Source: RBG-16-66-20 sp964564865
Lineage (GTDB): Bacteria; Pseudomonadota; Gammaproteobacteria; Burkholderiales; SG8-39
DNA: 16,225 nt
Direction of reading: 5' to 3'
Assembly: GCA_964564865.1 (NCBI GenBank)
Contig: CAZMDA010000074.1
Coordinates: 1 to 16,225 of the forward strand
In this document: one piece after another, positions 14,109 to 16,225 of the stretch
Layout: every line of letters begins with the position of its first letter
Numbering within the stretch: position 1 is the first letter of the stretch
Notes under the pieces: generated by a model
Databases searched by the model: none
The model's input: only the letters and a program-made list of their open reading frames with translations
Told to the model about the DNA's origin: nothing
Made by a program: the position numbers and the translations under genes

Positions 14109-15184
14109 TGCTTCCCGGTGTAGAGCGAGCTCTCGAGGTAGGCGCGGCGCAGGTGGCGCAGCGCCACCAGCAGCGCGGCGCTCGCGGGCAACGCGAGCAG
14201 GATGCCGAAGAAGCCGAACACCTGGCCGAAGGCGAGCAGGGCGAAGATCACCGCCACCGGGTGCAGGCCGATGCGCTCGCCCACCAACCAGGGCGTCACC
14301 ACCATGCCCTCCAGGGTCTGGCCAGCGGCGAAGGCGAGCCAGACCCAGGCAATCTCCGGCAGGGTGCCGAACTGCAGCAGCGCGGCGATGGTGCCGAGGA
14401 CGAAGCCTGTGATGGCGCCGACGTACGGAATGAACACCAGCATGCCGGTGAGCAGGCCGATCGGCAGCGCGAACTCCAGTCCTGCCAGCCACAGCGCGGT
14501 GACGTAGAACACGCTCATCACCAGCATCACCAGCACCTGGCCGCGCAGGAACTCCGCCAGCACGGCGTCGATCTCGGAGAGGATGAGGCGGGCGCGGTCG
14601 ACCTGGTGGCGCGGGATCAGGTGCTCGGCGCGCGCCACGATGCCGCGCCAGTCGCGCAGCAGGAAGAACAGCACCACCGGGATCAGCAGCACGTTGACCG
14701 CGATCCCCAGCAGCGCCATGCCGCCGATGCGCGCCGAGCCGAGCAGCCTGGGGACCAGGTCCTGGTTGGACTGGAGGGCGCCGCCCAGCAGCTGCTTCAG
14801 CGTGCCGAGGTCGAACTGCACCTCGCGGCCAAGGTGCTGCGCCAGCCAGGGTGCGGCGACGCGGTTCAGCCATTCAAGGAACGCCGGCAGGCGCTCGGAC
14901 ATCATGCGGAATTCCTTGGCGAACAGCGGCAGCACGACCAGCAGCAGCGCCACCAGCGCGACCACGCACAGCAGCAGCACCAGGACCACGGCCACGGTCC
15001 GGTTGATGCGCCGCCCGGCGATGCGCCCCACCAGCGGGTTCAGGATGTAGGCAAAGATCGCCCCGGCGAGGAACGGCGCCAGGATCGGCGACAGCAGGTA
15101 GACGATGGCGAAGAACCCCGCGCCGATGGCGAGCCAGGCCCAGAGCTTCGGATTTGCTCCGATGGAGGAATTCGCGCCGTTCAT
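14105..15184 (-). CDS. AI-2E/PerM-family multi-pass membrane protein
   Basis: A predicted inner-membrane protein of 359 residues in the AI-2E (PerM/TqsA/YdiK) family, whose members include transporters and putative permeases of mixed or unknown substrate. Hydrophobic segments lie near the N-terminus (LWAWLAIGAGFFAIVYLLSP; ILAPFLAGAIFAYILNPLVG), then VAVVLVLLLCVVALVALLL, and several more in the C-terminal half, including LLTGMLVFIPYVGAITGFVL, which carries the family's conserved PYVG-type motif. The start at 15184 (MNGANSSIG) matches usual family N-termini; an in-frame ATG at 15214 would add ten residues and has a somewhat better AGG ribosome-binding match, so it cannot be excluded. It reads divergently from purM and overlaps hda by four bases. 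The substrate cannot be told from sequence, and its place beside hda and purM looks like conserved gene order rather than shared function. Confidence 0.9.
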   Translation of the reverse strand: MNGANSSIGANPKLWAWLAIGAGFFAIVYLLSPILAPFLAGAIFAYILNPLVGRIAGRRINRTVAVVLVLLLCVVALVALLLVVLPLFAKEFRMMSERLPAFLEWLNRVAAPWLAQHLGREVQFDLGTLKQLLGGALQSNQDLVPRLLGSARIGGMALLGIAVNVLLIPVVLFFLLRDWRGIVARAEHLIPRHQVDRARLILSEIDAVLAEFLRGQVLVMLVMSVFYVTALWLAGLEFALPIGLLTGMLVFIPYVGAITGFVLGTIAALLQFGTLPEIAWVWLAFAAGQTLEGMVVTPWLVGERIGLHPVAVIFALLAFGQVFGFFGILLALPASAALLVALRHLRRAYLESSLYTGKQ

Positions 15185-15225
15185 TTCACGTAGAATCGCC
15201 CGACAAAAGACCATTCTAGCCTGCC
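15185..15225. promoter_or_regulatory. Divergent promoter region between the PerM-family gene and purM
   Basis: Only 41 bases separate the two starts. TAGAAT occurs on the plus strand (15191-15196, 30 bases before the purM ATG) and again on the minus strand (15218-15213, 29 bases before the ATG at 15184). Both resemble the sigma-70 -10 box, and each lies at a reasonable distance from the gene it would serve. The matching -35 regions would fall inside the opposite coding sequences and match poorly. No PurR-like operator or riboswitch is visible. Confidence 0.4.
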
Positions 15226-16225
15226 ATGTCCAAAGGCCTTTCCTACCGCGACGCGGGCGTCGACATCGACGCCGGGGACGCGCTCGTCGACGCCATCCGC
15301 CCGTTCGCGAAGCGCACCATGCGGCCCGAGGTGCTGGCGGGCATCGGCGGCTTCGGCGCCCTGTGCGCGATCCCGAAGAAGTACCGCGAGCCGATCCTGG
15401 TCTCGGGTACCGACGGCGTCGGCACCAAGCTGAAGCTCGCCTTCCAGCTCGGCCGCCACGACACCGTCGGCATCGACCTGGTGGCGATGAGCGTGAACGA
15501 CGTCCTGGTGCAGGGGGCCGAGCCGCTCTTCTTCCTCGATTATTTCGCCTGCGGCAAGCTGGAGGCCGGGGTCGCCGCGGAAGTCATCAGGGGCATCGCG
15601 CGCGGCTGCGAGCAGGCCGGCTGCGCGCTCATCGGCGGCGAGACCGCGGAAATGCCCGGCATGTACCCGGCGGGCGAGTACGACCTCGCCGGCTTCTGCG
15701 TCGGCGTGGTCGAGCGCGACGCCATCATCAGCGGCAAGGCCATCGAGCCCGGCGACGCCGTGCTGGGCCTCGCCTCGAGCGGCGCGCACTCGAACGGCTA
15801 CTCGCTGTTGCGGCGCATCCTGGACCGGTCGCAGCCGCCGGCGGGCATCGACCTGCTCACCCCGACTCGGATCTACGTGAAGCCGATGCTGGCCCTGATG
15901 CAGTCGGTGCGGGTGAAGGGCATGGCGCACATCACCGGCGGCGGCATCACCGGCAACGTGCCGCGCGTGCTGCCCGCCGGGACGCGCGCGGTGATCGAAC
16001 GCAAGGCCTGGCCGCGGACCGAACTGTTCGACTGGCTGCAGCAGGCGGGCGGCGTCGCCGAGGACGAGATGCACCGCGTGTTCAACTGCGGCATCGGCAT
16101 GGCGGTGGTGGTCGCCGAGGCGGATGCCGCCCGGGCGGTGCAGGAACTGGAGTCGGCCGGGGAAACGGTCTACCGCATCGGGCGCATCGAGCGCCACGAC
16201 GGGGAGCCGGACGCGGTGGTGGTCT
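15226..16225 (+). CDS. purM: Phosphoribosylformylglycinamidine cyclo-ligase (AIR synthetase), 3' end cut by window
   Basis: PurM catalyses the ATP-dependent ring closure of formylglycinamidine ribonucleotide to aminoimidazole ribonucleotide, the fifth step of purine synthesis, in the cytoplasm. From the ATG (MSKGLSYRDAGVDIDAGDAL) 333 residues are visible with no stop before the window end; the family is about 345 long, so only the last dozen or so residues are missing. Typical motifs: SGTDGVGTKLKLAF (60-73), the DLVAMSVNDVLVQGAEPLFFLDY segment, IGGETAEMPGMY, and the C-terminal-domain motifs SSGAHSNGYSLLR, AHITGGGITGNVPRVLP and FNCGIGM. It is a housekeeping gene with its own start region and marks the edge of the accessory locus. 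Nothing is unusual about it. Confidence 0.97.
   Translation, partial: MSKGLSYRDAGVDIDAGDALVDAIRPFAKRTMRPEVLAGIGGFGALCAIPKKYREPILVSGTDGVGTKLKLAFQLGRHDTVGIDLVAMSVNDVLVQGAEPLFFLDYFACGKLEAGVAAEVIRGIARGCEQAGCALIGGETAEMPGMYPAGEYDLAGFCVGVVERDAIISGKAIEPGDAVLGLASSGAHSNGYSLLRRILDRSQPPAGIDLLTPTRIYVKPMLALMQSVRVKGMAHITGGGITGNVPRVLPAGTRAVIERKAWPRTELFDWLQQAGGVAEDEMHRVFNCGIGMAVVVAEADAARAVQELESAGETVYRIGRIERHDGEPDAVVV

Noticed and set aside
14108..15193. A 361-codon plus-strand open frame opposite the PerM-family gene
   Set aside because: Gln/His/Glu-rich nonsense typical of the reverse of hydrophobic codons; the minus strand encodes a multi-pass protein with a PYVG motif.
15181..16197. A minus-strand open frame opposite purM
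   Set aside because: PurM is unmistakable on the plus strand, and the antisense frame shows no family pattern.

Overview
The window is very GC-rich and densely packed, with no RNA gene, insertion sequence, CRISPR array or gene-free stretch over about 90 bases. Gene content points to a betaproteobacterium, perhaps a relative of Rhodocyclales or Nitrosomonadales. The best clue is the right-hand block, where an AI-2E/PerM-type membrane protein gene and hda read leftward, divergently from purM, an arrangement I associate with Betaproteobacteria. This placement is inferred from gene order and protein style only.

Left block (1-10994, all +): the 3' end of a large repeat-rich surface protein (Ig-like repeat, Pro-rich linker, two copies of a putative-Ig module, charged Ala/Lys tail). 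It is followed, after an 83-base gap with a strong inverted repeat and a TATACT box, by six genes that overlap or nearly abut. These encode a TolC-family outer-membrane lipoprotein with an extra C-terminal domain, a periplasmic HlyD/RND-type adaptor, a membrane-anchored HlyD-type adaptor carrying a cytoplasmic GAF-like domain, a LapG-type periplasmic cysteine protease, a LapD-type c-di-GMP receptor with degenerate GGDEF and EAL domains, and a CHASE2-PAS sensor histidine kinase.

Middle block (11010-13494, all -): a secreted LysM-FecR protein with three fibronectin-like modules, convergent with the kinase gene, and an OmpR-type response regulator. The kinase and regulator are plausibly partners although the FecR gene separates them.

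Right block (13488-16225): a short Hda-like AAA+ protein and a PerM-family protein on the minus strand, coupled by overlaps to each other and to the response regulator, then divergent purM cut by the window end.

Working model (inference): the outer-membrane protein and two adaptors export the large surface protein. LapG would release it by proteolysis when not held by LapD, and LapD would hold LapG when c-di-GMP is high. The CHASE2 kinase, FecR-LysM protein and regulator would add envelope sensing. The energising transporter (ABC protein or other) is not in the window and may lie upstream. LapD/LapG assignments are strong; the export role, substrate pairing and kinase-regulator pairing are inferred from gene order.
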